Counted from the first letter of the stretch, positions 7,691 to 14,180 are shown. The stretch is DNA of 64,000 bases from Rubrobacter marinus (GCF_011492965.1 NZ_CP045121.1:2976001-3040000); one strand, 5' to 3'. Notes: generated by a model not told the origin, from the sequence alone. A program made the numbers and translations.

Positions 7691-8127
7691 GACGCCTCCC
7701 GCATCTCTTCGGCGATCTCTCGCGGAGCCTCGCAGCGGCAATGCTTCCTGAGCTCCCCGGACGCGAGCCACAACGGCCAGTGCAGGTCCTCGACGCCGCG
7801 CTCCTTTAGGGCCTCGGCGAGCTTCTCCGGCCGCACCCCGAAGGCCAGAAGACACGCCTTCAAGGTCTCGGTGCCTCCGTCTATGGCCCTGACGGCCGAG
7901 CCGTGCTTCGCCGGGCGCGCGTAGCGCCTCTCCTGTTCTCGGGCCCCCTCCCTGCACGCTTCGCAGCGGCACCCCTGGCGGTAGGCCGTCGTCGTCCCGT
8001 GCTCTGGCTCGACGCCGTGGGAGCGCCTGAGGTGTATGGCGACGCCGCGAGGCGTGTCGAAGACCCGCGTGCAGCGCGGGCAGGCGTTGCCGACGCCCGG
8101 GCTCATGGTGCTCCTCGTCTTGCTCAA
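7687..8127 (-). CDS. C2H2-type zinc-finger phage protein
   Basis: A 146-residue protein. N-terminal C2H2-like finger: CPRCTRVFDTPRGVAIHLRR then H, followed by a second Cys cluster (GCRCEACREGAREQERR) of a kind common in actinophage proteins (recalled). The C-terminal half has another His/Cys patch (RKHCRCEAP). Probably a small nucleic-acid-binding protein. The TTG start is chosen because it overlaps the upstream stop and has GGAGG five bases away; an upstream ATG lacks such support. Confidence 0.7.
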   Translation of the reverse strand: MSKTRSTMSPGVGNACPRCTRVFDTPRGVAIHLRRSHGVEPEHGTTTAYRQGCRCEACREGAREQERRYARPAKHGSAVRAIDGGTETLKACLLAFGVRPEKLAEALKERGVEDLHWPLWLASGELRKHCRCEAPREIAEEMREAS

Positions 8128-8321
8128 GAGGCCCTCCTTTCGCATTCGGGACACCCCATGCTGTCGAGCACCCCGAACTCGCACCAGCCGCACGACCAGC
8201 AGCAGACGTGGCCGTGCTCCGAATAGGGTTGCTCTAGGCCGCAGCGCAAGCACCCGCGTATGGGCTCGTGGCCGTGGATGTCGTCGTGGGCACAGCGGAT
8301 CACCAGATCGGGGCGGCTCAC
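8124..8321 (-). CDS. Cysteine-rich zinc-ribbon-like protein
   Basis: A 65-residue protein with about ten Cys in pairs: RCAHDDIHGHEP, CLRCGL, CCWSCGWC and CPEC, plus His residues. The spacing suggests two small zinc ribbons. GTG start overlaps the upstream stop after GGGGGAGG. One of several tiny Cys-rich proteins in this operon; probable DNA or protein adaptor, not assignable further. Confidence 0.6.
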   Translation of the reverse strand: MSRPDLVIRCAHDDIHGHEPIRGCLRCGLEQPYSEHGHVCCWSCGWCEFGVLDSMGCPECERRAS

Positions 8322-8695
8322 GACCGACCTCCCCCGAGCCGCCGTCTCGCGTCGATGCCCCACTTCCGACACGCCCGGACTGCGTTGCGAAGCTCGGCGA
8401 ACGTCAGCAGGCCGAGCAGCGACAGGCGGCGGGCGTCGTAGAGCGCGTGGTGCTTGCGGCAGAGGTTGACCACCGCGTCGGCGGGGACGACCTTCCGGCG
8501 CTTCGTCGCCTTGTCGTCCTGGTAGGCGCGCCCCACCGTGTGGGCGAGCTGCGTCTCCGGGTCGCCGCAGACGAGGCAGGGTCCGCGCTTCCCGTTCGGC
8601 CACTCCCTCTTCGGCTGGCTCGGCTTCGTCGGCGAACGCCTCGGGCCCTTGCCCCGCTTCATCGGCGTCTTCCTGGCTATCGGAGTGCGCTTCAC
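8318..8695 (-). CDS. HNH endonuclease-like protein
   Basis: A 125-residue protein with a basic N-terminus (KRTPIARKTPMKRGKGP) and an HNH-like core: CLVCGDPETQLAHTVGRAY, then VVNLCRKHHALYD. The Cys pairs would bind structural zinc and the AH...N...HH residues the catalytic metal. The last ~40 residues (RRLSLLGLLTFAELRNAV, ending RRRLGG) align with the tail of the second HNH-like protein at 10006-10341, so the two are paralogues. GTG start overlaps the upstream stop. Confidence 0.75.
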   Translation of the reverse strand: MKRTPIARKTPMKRGKGPRRSPTKPSQPKREWPNGKRGPCLVCGDPETQLAHTVGRAYQDDKATKRRKVVPADAVVNLCRKHHALYDARRLSLLGLLTFAELRNAVRACRKWGIDARRRLGGGRS

Positions 8696-8862
8696 GGCCG
8701 CTTCCTCTCGGGCCGGATCACCAGCACCAACAGCGACCCCTTGGAGCGGCACAGCCCGCACTCGGGGCCGAAAGTCCGTCCCGAGAAGCCCATGCAGGCG
8801 GGGCAGACCTCGCGCCCGCCCGAGCAGACACCACGCGGCTTCTTGCGCTCCGGGGCCTTCAC
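8692..8862 (-). CDS. Small zinc-ribbon-like protein
   Basis: A 56-residue protein with GVCSGGREVCPACMG and GPECGLC, enough Cys for one zinc ribbon, in a basic background. GTG start overlaps the methyltransferase stop and follows GGGAGGGCGTC. Translationally coupled between the C5-methyltransferase and an HNH gene. Function unknown. Confidence 0.5.
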   Translation of the reverse strand: MKAPERKKPRGVCSGGREVCPACMGFSGRTFGPECGLCRSKGSLLVLVIRPERKRP

Positions 8863-9938
8863 GACGCCCTCCCCTCCGCGTGGGCCAGGATGCATAAGCC
8901 GGCCCAGCGGCCCATCGCGGGGACCACCGCGTTGCCTAGTCCTTTAAGCTGCTCCACCCGACCGGGAAACCCATCAACCACTCGACCCACCGGGGGTTCA
9001 GCTGCCCACCGACCTCCTTCTGCAAGACCGAATGCCGATCGGAGGATTCGCGGTTCTTCCAGTCGGTCGCGGTGGGCGACTCCCACCGCGACCGCTCCAT
9101 CTCCTTGACCACCGTCGCGAGCCCGTCCGCGCTCTTCTCGGAGAGCCCCTTGCGGTTGTGGTTGCCCATGACGGTCGGCGTCGGGTACTTGCGGACCGCG
9201 CCCGTGAGCGTCGGGTTCCCCCGCTTGAAGGTGCCGCTTCCCCTCCCCGAGTCCGACGCGGTCGGCGTCGGCCACGAGGCCTTCGCCTCCGCGTAAGACG
9301 GTCGATTCGGGTCGTCGCCCGCGAACCGCGCCTGCTCCATGTCGCCGACGGTCGCCATGCTGCTCGTGGGGGTGGGAAAGCTGTCCTCTCTGGCCATCTG
9401 CGAGAGCGTGGGGCGCCGCGCCGCGTCCGGGGACGAGGACCTGTTCGAGCCGCCCTCGCTCGCCGTGGGCGTGGGCAACCACAACGACCCTATATCTGAG
9501 GTGCGGGGCACCAAAGGACGCCGCGGGAACAGTCTCCCACTCCGCATCGTACCCGAGGGCGGAAAGGCCCCCGAGAACCCGTCCCATCCCCCGCCTAAGC
9601 AACCCTGGTACGTTCTCCACGACGACGTAGCGGGGTCGTACCACGCCGAGGATGCGCTCGAACTCGGGCCAGAGCCAGCGGGGGTCCTCCTCCCCGAGCC
9701 CCTTGCCCGCGTGGCTGACGGGTTGGCAGGGGAATCCTCCGGCCACAACGTCAACGGGGGCGAGTTCTCGTCCATCGACCTCCTTCACGTCGGCGCGGCG
9801 GAACACGCTCGGCCAGTGCTTTTCGAGCACGCGTCGGCAGTAAGGGTTGACCTCCACCTGCCAAGCGCACTGCATGCCCGCCTGCTCCAGCCCGAGGTCG
9901 AGGCCGCCGAGGCCGGTGAAAAGGCTCCCGAACCTCAT
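8859..9938 (-). CDS. C5-cytosine DNA methyltransferase, Dcm family
   Basis: A 359-residue enzyme that methylates cytosine at C5 using S-adenosylmethionine. Motif I FTGLGGLDLGLEQAG, motif IV GGFPCQPVSHAG (catalytic Cys), motif VI VVENVPGLL, motif VIII LRYRVVVVAHA, a variable target-recognition region, and C-terminal motifs IX/X (VGRVVDGFPGRVEQLK, GLGNAVVPAMG). All key residues are present. The ATG at 9938 is preferred over a TTG 75 nt upstream because AGGGAGAGGGG precedes it and the protein then starts MRFGSLFTG as usual. A second long frame is nested inside it. Likely anti-restriction role. Confidence 0.92.
   Translation of the reverse strand: MRFGSLFTGLGGLDLGLEQAGMQCAWQVEVNPYCRRVLEKHWPSVFRRADVKEVDGRELAPVDVVAGGFPCQPVSHAGKGLGEEDPRWLWPEFERILGVVRPRYVVVENVPGLLRRGMGRVLGGLSALGYDAEWETVPAASFGAPHLRYRVVVVAHAHGERGRLEQVLVPGRGAAPHALADGQRGQLSHPHEQHGDRRRHGAGAVRGRRPESTVLRGGEGLVADADRVGLGEGKRHLQAGEPDAHGRGPQVPDADRHGQPQPQGALREERGRARDGGQGDGAVAVGVAHRDRLEEPRILRSAFGLAEGGRWAAEPPVGRVVDGFPGRVEQLKGLGNAVVPAMGRWAGLCILAHAEGRAS
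8936..9775 (-). CDS. Candidate overlapping gene nested in the C5-methyltransferase gene
   Basis: A 279-residue uninterrupted frame, same strand, +1 relative to the methyltransferase, wholly inside it. It begins at an ATG with AAGGAGGT just upstream (spacing short) and contains LTLWPEDSPANPS, WYDPATSSWRT, SGTMRSGRLFPR, repeated W/YPTPTASD-like motifs and QLNPRWVEWLMGFPVGW. From memory these resemble a phage protein family often annotated as a methyltransferase fragment, and target-recognition regions of some actinophage Dcm proteins. The Ser/Pro/Thr-rich composition could also arise from reading a GC-rich gene out of frame, so this remains a candidate. Confidence 0.4.
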   Translation of the reverse strand: MDENSPPLTLWPEDSPANPSATRARGSGRRTPAGSGPSSSASSAWYDPATSSWRTYQGCLGGGWDGFSGAFPPSGTMRSGRLFPRRPLVPRTSDIGSLWLPTPTASEGGSNRSSSPDAARRPTLSQMAREDSFPTPTSSMATVGDMEQARFAGDDPNRPSYAEAKASWPTPTASDSGRGSGTFKRGNPTLTGAVRKYPTPTVMGNHNRKGLSEKSADGLATVVKEMERSRWESPTATDWKNRESSDRHSVLQKEVGGQLNPRWVEWLMGFPVGWSSLKD

Positions 9939-10005
9939 CGGCTGCCCCTCTCCCTTACGGCGGCGTTGTGCTACCGCCGAGCCGCACCCACACAAGCACG
10001 AAGAG

Positions 10006-10341
10006 TTAGCCAAGGCGCCGGCCCCCGAGTCGTCTTCTGGCCCTGTGCTTGCCGAGCACCCGAATGGCGTAACGCAGTTCCGACACGAAAAGCTTCCCGA
10101 GCAGGGAGAGGTTGCCGCGGTCGAAGTCGGCGTGGCACCACAGGCAGAGCGGGCAGATGGCGGCGGCCGGAACGTAGCGCAACCTCGCCCCGCGAGGGCC
10201 GCGAACGAGCGGGTCGTAGCGTCGGGGAACGAGGTGCGCCCTCTGGAGTTCTTGCTCGCCGCCGCAGTTCCTGCAGCAGCCTTCGGCCTCCATCTTCCTG
10301 TTCGCGTCGCCCCAGTCCCTGACGGGTTGGCTCTTCGCCAT
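10006..10341 (-). CDS. HNH-like protein, paralogue of the one at 8318-8695
   Basis: A 111-residue protein: basic start (MAKSQPVRDWGDANRKM), CRNCGGEQELQRAHLVPRRY, then ICPLCLWCHADFDRGNLSLL and a tail VSELRYAIRVLGKHRARRR-LGG. The CxxC...AH...CxxCH pattern and the tail mirror the paralogue, but the central Asn of HNH is replaced here. The ATG with AGGAG at four-base spacing is chosen over a GTG that overlaps the preceding stop. The pair flanks the C5-methyltransferase gene. Confidence 0.65.
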   Translation of the reverse strand: MAKSQPVRDWGDANRKMEAEGCCRNCGGEQELQRAHLVPRRYDPLVRGPRGARLRYVPAAAICPLCLWCHADFDRGNLSLLGKLFVSELRYAIRVLGKHRARRRLGGRRLG

Positions 10342-10358
10342 GGCGCTCCTTTTGGGCG

Positions 10359-10634
10359 TCACGACGGGCGCTCCCACCTCGGCGCGCTCCCGACGGCCTT
10401 TGCCCAAAGGAACGCCGCGTCCACGACCCTTTCGGCGTCCTCGGAGTAGAACGGCAACTCGCCCGGCCCCTTGTTCGCGTCGTAGGCCCGAACCTCGACG
10501 CGGTCGCGCGAGGCGAGCCAGACCATCTCCACGAAGACCGGCGGGCCGGAGGTCGTGAAGTCCTCGTGGACCTCGGGGCCGAGCACTGCGGCCTGGAGGA
10601 GCCTGTCGTGGGCGGGGCCGAGGGGCGGCCTCAC
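10359..10634 (-). CDS. Hypothetical prophage protein
   Basis: A 91-residue protein from a GTG overlapping the SWIM-protein stop. Sequence features: VFVEMVWLASRDRVEVRAYD and ERVVDAAFLWAKAVG, suggesting a small alpha/beta fold. No cysteine cluster, signal peptide or membrane segment. Not recognised. It is the second gene after the leftward promoter. Confidence 0.55.
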   Translation of the reverse strand: MRPPLGPAHDRLLQAAVLGPEVHEDFTTSGPPVFVEMVWLASRDRVEVRAYDANKGPGELPFYSEDAERVVDAAFLWAKAVGSAPRWERPS

Positions 10635-11077
10635 GCCGCCGCCTTGGGGAAACCGGCGAGGTCCATCCTCGCCATGAGGGCGTCGTTGTAGGAGAGGCAC
10701 ACCGCGACCACTCTGGAGCGCCTGCCGCCCCGGTACTCGACGAGGTCGAACATCTCGCCGAAGCGGGAGTCGTGGCGGGCCTCTACGCGGTGCTCGACGC
10801 GCTTCGAGTCGGCGATCATGGCCGCCACCGTGTGGGCGCAGCACCCGAGGCCCGAGCAGGAGAAGTCCGGGCAGGTGCAGGAGTCGCCTTCCCCGGAAAG
10901 CCTCACGAACCTCTTGAGGCCGGGGCGGGAACGCGACGGCACCGAGTAGCGCGCCTCCGCCCCCGAGCCGCCCAAAAAGGCCATCCCCTCGTGATGGTCG
11001 GCGAAGAGGGCGATTCCCGAGCGTATCCGCCTGGCGATCCCCTCCCCAATGCCCCTCGTCGTCGGTATACTTTCCAT
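10631..11077 (-). CDS. SWIM zinc-finger protein, first gene of the leftward operon
   Basis: A 148-residue protein with the SWIM pattern CTCPDFSCSGLGCCAHTVAAMI (CxC ... CxH), a zinc fold that binds DNA or protein partners. N-terminal half: GIGEGIARRIRSG, HHEGMAFLGG and VPSRSRPGLKRFVRL, as in free-standing SWIM proteins of phages and actinobacteria. ATG follows AGGAGGTGCCGC. It is the promoter-proximal gene, so expressed first; a role in phage recombination or regulation is possible but not shown. Confidence 0.75.
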   Translation of the reverse strand: MESIPTTRGIGEGIARRIRSGIALFADHHEGMAFLGGSGAEARYSVPSRSRPGLKRFVRLSGEGDSCTCPDFSCSGLGCCAHTVAAMIADSKRVEHRVEARHDSRFGEMFDLVEYRGGRRSRVVAVCLSYNDALMARMDLAGFPKAAA

Positions 11078-11346
11078 GCGGCACCTCCTATGCCGTCGTG
11101 GTCGGGACCCCTGTCCGGGTCGCCGACCGTTTTCTTTGGCGGTGGGCTACGCCGCCGGTCTGCCCGGGGAACGGAGGAGAAAATGGGCCAAACGGATCAC
11201 GCCGGGCCTCGTAAACGGTGTTACAGTCGAGTATTCGGCTGAGGAGTTCCGCTTCACCGCTTCTCCTTGGCTGTCGGGTCCGGTGTTGGTTTCTCAGGCC
11301 GCCGGACCCTTTCCCTTTCTGCTAGCCCGTCTGGGCTATGACCGGA
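11078..11346. other. Leader region of the leftward operon
   Basis: About 270 bp between the leftward promoter and its first gene. I see no conserved coding frame and no clear terminator. The AGGAGG for the first gene lies at its left end. Such a long leader could hold an antitermination or attenuation element, but no stem-loop strong enough to name was found by eye. Confidence 0.3.
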
Positions 11347-11375
11347 AGAGTACCATGTTGGTACCACGTTGTAAA
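11347..11375 (-). promoter_or_regulatory. Leftward early promoter with dyad
   Basis: On the minus strand TTTACA, 17 bp spacer, TACTCT. The spacer overlaps TACCA-TGT-TGGTA, a perfect 5-bp inverted repeat that could be an operator. It faces away from the rightward promoter, with only seven bases between the two -35 boxes. Confidence 0.55.
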
Positions 11376-11382
11376 CACCTAT

Positions 11383-11411
11383 TTGACGCCTACTACTCAT
11401 AGTGGTAATTT
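11383..11411 (+). promoter_or_regulatory. Rightward early promoter with dyad
   Basis: TTGACG, exactly 17 bp, TAATTT, about 50 bp ahead of the XRE regulator gene at 11465. The spacer contains TACTAC-TCATA-GTGGTA, an imperfect inverted repeat, and ACAC-ATTG-GTGT lies just downstream. Likely repressor-controlled, by analogy with divergent phage switches. Confidence 0.6.
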
Positions 11412-11464
11412 GTCGTACACACATTGGTGTCTAGTAGTGCTTTTGGCGCTAAAAAGGGGGCGAA

Positions 11465-11905
11465 GTGATTGCGGAGCGCCTACTGAATGACTACCCTTTG
11501 GGCAGGTTATGCGCAGAGGGCAGGAGGTTGCGGGTGGCGGCGTACTACACGGTGAAAAGGGGCAGGGTGGTGGACCTGCGGGCTCGTCGCCTGTGGACGC
11601 AGGACGCGTTAGCGAAGGCGGCCGGCGTCGCCAAGCAAACCATCACCCGCATGGAAACGGGCTCGCACACGCCCTCGTTCGACACCATAAAGAAGGTCGC
11701 GGCGGCTCTCGACGTAGGCCCCGACGCCCTGATCGACTACCACGTTTCGGGTGCCGCGGAGTCGGCGTCTGAGGTGCCGAGCGAGCCGGGCCTCACCGAA
11801 GAGAACGAGGCGGGGCTTGAGGCGGCCAGGCGCAGGAAGGAAGAGCTCGACGAGGAGAAGCTCAGGGAGGGGAACGCCAGTGGTACCGGTGATCGAGCAC
11901 CGTGA
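11465..11905 (+). CDS. XRE-family transcriptional regulator
   Basis: A 146-residue DNA-binding protein. The helix-turn-helix spans about residues 38-95: LRARRLWTQDALAKAAGVAK, then QTITRMETGSHTPSFDTIKK and VAAALDVGPDALI, a complete Cro/C1-type fold. The last 45 residues are acidic and probably helical. GTG start follows AAAAAGGGGGCG. It lies right after the rightward promoter of the switch region and probably controls one or both divergent promoters. Confidence 0.85.
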   Translation: MIAERLLNDYPLGRLCAEGRRLRVAAYYTVKRGRVVDLRARRLWTQDALAKAAGVAKQTITRMETGSHTPSFDTIKKVAAALDVGPDALIDYHVSGAAESASEVPSEPGLTEENEAGLEAARRRKEELDEEKLREGNASGTGDRAP

Positions 11906-12311
11906 GCTCGGCGGCGGGTGGGTCGAGGGGCTCTTCGTCATAGACGAGGTTTCCGCTTACCTCGCCCTACAGATCGGCATACCGGAGGCCACGATCCGGG
12001 CGAGGATCATCGAGGCACACGGCTACTGCCGGCGGCCCCCGAAGTCGGGCGAGAAGGTCATATGCATGGACGGGCGGCTTTACGCCGTGGACGACCTCGC
12101 GATCCGCGCCATGCAGCGGGTGATCTTCGACTTCGTGAGCGTCGCCGAGGTCCACGCCATCGTCGGCGCTTACCTCGTCGAAGAAAACGGCGATGCTTAC
12201 AGGGCGGCGAGCATCTACCTGGACAACGAGGTGCATCCCTACGTCGTGATCGCGGTCCTCAACACGCTAAGAGACGAGGGGCGGCTGCCGACGCACCCCA
12301 GCTGGTCGTAA
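11880..12311 (+). CDS. Hypothetical protein of the immunity region
   Basis: A 143-residue protein overlapping the XRE gene by 26 nt. GTG start follows GGGAGGGGAACGCCA. It has an N-terminal region (FVIDEVSAYLALQIGIPEAT), a basic patch (RARIIEAHGYCRRPPKSG) and a helical C-terminal part (YLDNEVHPYVVIAVLNTLR). Possibly a DNA-binding or antirepressor-type partner because of its place, but no family is recognised. Confidence 0.6.
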   Translation: MVPVIEHRELGGGWVEGLFVIDEVSAYLALQIGIPEATIRARIIEAHGYCRRPPKSGEKVICMDGRLYAVDDLAIRAMQRVIFDFVSVAEVHAIVGAYLVEENGDAYRAASIYLDNEVHPYVVIAVLNTLRDEGRLPTHPSWS

Positions 12312-12320
12312 GGGGTGCCC

Positions 12321-12545
12321 TCAGGCTACGATCTCGTTGCGGGCGAGGTCTTGCGGCGGCACTCCTAAAACGGCCGCGATGCGCCGCAGGGTCAATGGGC
12401 GCGTAGTCTGCTTCAGCTTCTCTATCTTGTAGATCCGATCCGCCGAGACACCCACGAGCGCAGCGAACTCTTTGCGCTCCCAACCCCGCTCTTCCCGCAT
12501 CTTCTTTATCAAACCGCCGTTTACCTTGACCGACGCCAAAGGCAA
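12321..12545 (-). CDS. Small XRE/Cro-C1 type repressor
   Basis: A 74-residue protein that is almost entirely one helix-turn-helix: GLIKKMREERGWERKEFAAL, VGVSADRIYKIEKLKQ, TLRRIAAVLGVPPQDLA. No effector or cleavage domain. TTG start with AGGAGG in front. It is transcribed from a leftward promoter that is back-to-back with the rightward promoter of the next module, and a dyad lies between them, so autoregulation plus repression of that module is the natural reading. Confidence 0.85.
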   Translation of the reverse strand: MPLASVKVNGGLIKKMREERGWERKEFAALVGVSADRIYKIEKLKQTTRPLTLRRIAAVLGVPPQDLARNEIVA

Positions 12546-12574
12546 TGGGCACCTCCTCGCTGACCTTTCCGGGC

Positions 12575-12604
12575 AGTATACACGTTAGGCGCAATATGTG
12601 TCCA
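12575..12604 (-). promoter_or_regulatory. Promoter of the small XRE repressor
   Basis: Minus strand TGGACA, 18 bp, TATACT, ending about 30 bp before the repressor TTG. Its -35 is five bases from the -35 of the divergent promoter, so one protein bound between them could control both. Confidence 0.5.
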
Positions 12605-12605
12605 T

Positions 12606-12617
12606 TGTGTTGACACA
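12606..12617. promoter_or_regulatory. Putative operator dyad
   Basis: TGTGTTGACACA, a perfect 5-bp inverted repeat with a TG centre, lying over the -35 (TTGACA) of the rightward promoter. Related GTGT/ACAC steps recur at 12597-12600 and 12626-12629. Best explained as a binding site for the adjacent repressor. Confidence 0.5.
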
Positions 12618-12638
12618 CTGTAGTCACACTGGTACCTT
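12610..12638 (+). promoter_or_regulatory. Rightward promoter of the 12.7-14.8 kb module
   Basis: Perfect -35 TTGACA, 17 bp spacer, -10 TACCTT. Transcription would begin near 12645, exactly at an ATG in frame with the next gene, so a leaderless longer product is possible besides the GTG start used for that gene. Confidence 0.6.
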
Positions 12639-12767
12639 ACAACCATGGACGCACCGGAGACCCGCGCATCACCCCTCCCGTCGGTCTCCCGCGTCCCCTT
12701 TACGGCCCCCGAACTCCTTTCCCTCGGGGGCCGCGCACGCAAACCGGAGGGGGATGAGGAGGAAGCA

Positions 12768-13061
12768 GTGGGCATCTTCGGCAAAGACAAGGAAACACAG
12801 TACGGCTCGGACATAGTGCTCGGGGAGAGGTACCGCGACGAGCAAACCGGCATTGAGGGGACCGCGATCTCCGTCCACTTCTACCAGCACGCGTGCGAGC
12901 GCGTCGCTCTAGAGCTCGTGGTGGACCGCAAGATAGAGGAGTACGTCTTCGACGCGCCCCGCCTCACGCACATAGAGAGCGGCAAGAAGGCGGAGACGGA
13001 GAAAACCGGCGGACCGGACCGCGGCGAGCGCGGGGTGCGTCCCGGCATACCGCCTAGGTAG
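12768..13061 (+). CDS. Conserved hypothetical protein
   Basis: A 97-residue protein beginning MGIFGKDKETQYGSDIVLGE, with TGIEGTAISVHFYQHACERV in the middle and EYVFDAPRLTHIESGKK near the end. Similar sequences occur in many actinobacterial prophages (recalled), possibly a small beta-rich fold. The GTG at 12768 is preferred because GAGGAGGAAGCA precedes it; the same frame extends upstream to an ATG at 12645 placed at the predicted transcription start, which would add 41 residues by leaderless translation. Confidence 0.65.
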   Translation: MGIFGKDKETQYGSDIVLGERYRDEQTGIEGTAISVHFYQHACERVALELVVDRKIEEYVFDAPRLTHIESGKKAETEKTGGPDRGERGVRPGIPPR

Positions 13062-13090
13062 GGGGCCGCGTCTACCGAGAGGAGAGCGGG

Positions 13091-13384
13091 ATGAGCGAGG
13101 CGGAGGCCACGACAAGCCAACGAGGCACGGCGTGGCGCCGCTACCGCCACCGGGACAGGCCGGAGATCGAGTACGACGTAGAGATCTTTGCTAGCAACGG
13201 CTCTCTCGTCGTTCATACCGCCCCCACGAAGGGCGAGCCGTGCTTCAGGGTGCGCACGATCCGCAACCTCTCCTTTCGCGAGGAGGCGCACCGACCGGCC
13301 TACACCTACATGCCGACGGAGGGGTTCCTGGAAGTCTACGAGAGGGCGGAAGACGTGGCCCGCGAGGAAAGGTTCGTGCGGTGA
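13091..13384 (+). CDS. Hypothetical prophage protein
   Basis: A 97-residue protein following GAGAGGAGAGCGGG. Sequence (EIEYDVEIFASNGSLVVHTA; FRVRTIRNLSFREEAHRPAY) suggests a beta-rich small domain with a charged tail. The next gene starts with a GTG overlapping its stop. Not recognised. Confidence 0.6.
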   Translation: MSEAEATTSQRGTAWRRYRHRDRPEIEYDVEIFASNGSLVVHTAPTKGEPCFRVRTIRNLSFREEAHRPAYTYMPTEGFLEVYERAEDVAREERFVR

Positions 13385-13665
13385 AGCTCTACAGGATCAA
13401 CGAGTACGACTGGTGGGGCGGGAACTCCGTCGAGGAGGTACTGGGCGCCTACGCGAGGCTCACCGGCCTGAGCTACGCCGAGATCGTGGACGACGAGGAC
13501 ACGCCCGTGCGCGAGGTGACCGAGGAGGAGATGGATCGGCTGCGGTACTCGGACGACCACCCGGACCCGACGAACAGCAGGAGCTTCCGGGAGGAGTGGG
13601 AGATGAGGCTCGCCGAACGCGGGGAGGAAGCGGCCCCGTTCTTCTTCGCGACCACGGAGGTCTGA
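13381..13665 (+). CDS. Hypothetical acidic prophage protein
   Basis: A 94-residue acidic protein from a GTG overlapping the previous stop (GTGA). It starts MKLYRINEYDWWGGNSVEEV, has AYARLTGLSYAEIVDDEDTP and a charged end. No cysteine cluster or membrane segment. The acidic character and small size would fit an inhibitor of host proteins, but that is speculation. Confidence 0.6.
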   Translation: MKLYRINEYDWWGGNSVEEVLGAYARLTGLSYAEIVDDEDTPVREVTEEEMDRLRYSDDHPDPTNSRSFREEWEMRLAERGEEAAPFFFATTEV

Positions 13666-13667
13666 GC

Positions 13668-13796
13668 GTGATCCCCCTCCTCTGCGAGACCGCCGCCCGG
13701 GCTCAAGAGACGACCGATCCCGCGATCCTCCTGCCCGCCGCGGCCCTCCTCTTGGGCTCGGGCGTCCTGGCGTTCGCGGTGCTGAGGAGGAGGTAG
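13668..13796 (+). CDS. Tiny single-pass membrane protein
   Basis: A 42-residue protein: short polar N-terminus (ETAARAQETTDP), one hydrophobic helix AILLPAAALLLGSGVLAFAVL and a RRR end, giving a likely Nout-Cin topology. GTG start two bases after the previous stop. The arrangement resembles an anchor or a regulator of a membrane enzyme; function unknown. Confidence 0.5.
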   Translation: MIPLLCETAARAQETTDPAILLPAAALLLGSGVLAFAVLRRR

Positions 13797-13799
13797 CGG

Positions 13800-14180
13800 G
13801 TGAAGGTGATCATCGCGGGACCGCGCGACCTCGTGTTGCTTGAGGAGCAGGTCGAGAAGGCCATCGCTGCGTCGGGCTTCGAGGTGACGCAGATCGTCGA
13901 GGGCGGCGCCACCGGCGTCGACTCGTCTGCCGCGTGGTATGCCGAGCAGAGCGGCATTCCCTACAAGAGCTTCCCCGCCGACTGGACGAGGCACGGCAAG
14001 GCGGCTGGCCCGATCCGCAACCGCGAGATGGCCGACTACGCGGATGCCCTGCTGGTCATAAAGCGCGAAGGCGAAGAGACGTCCGGAACCGCAAGCATGA
14101 TCCGGGAAGCGAAGAAACGGGGCCTCCCCGTGCACGTCGAAGAGGCTGAGGGGCTGCCCCTTCCCGGAGGGCGCGGGTGA
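13800..14180 (+). CDS. DUF2493-like SLOG-superfamily protein
   Basis: A 126-residue Rossmann-type protein. Motifs: MKVIIAGPRDL at the start, IVEGGATGVDSSAAWYAEQS near 40, FPADWTRHGKAAGPIRNREM around 62-81, then YADALLVIKREGEETSGT. This matches DUF2493/YspA-like SLOG proteins, which bind nucleotide-type ligands and occur widely in phages. Ligand and reaction are unknown. GTG start; overlaps the next gene by 4 nt. Confidence 0.8.
   Translation: MKVIIAGPRDLVLLEEQVEKAIAASGFEVTQIVEGGATGVDSSAAWYAEQSGIPYKSFPADWTRHGKAAGPIRNREMADYADALLVIKREGEETSGTASMIREAKKRGLPVHVEEAEGLPLPGGRG

Noticed and set aside
9938..10013. TTG start extending the C5-methyltransferase by 25 residues
   Set aside because: No ribosome site, and the family begins at MRFGSLFTG; the upstream residues are not conserved-looking.
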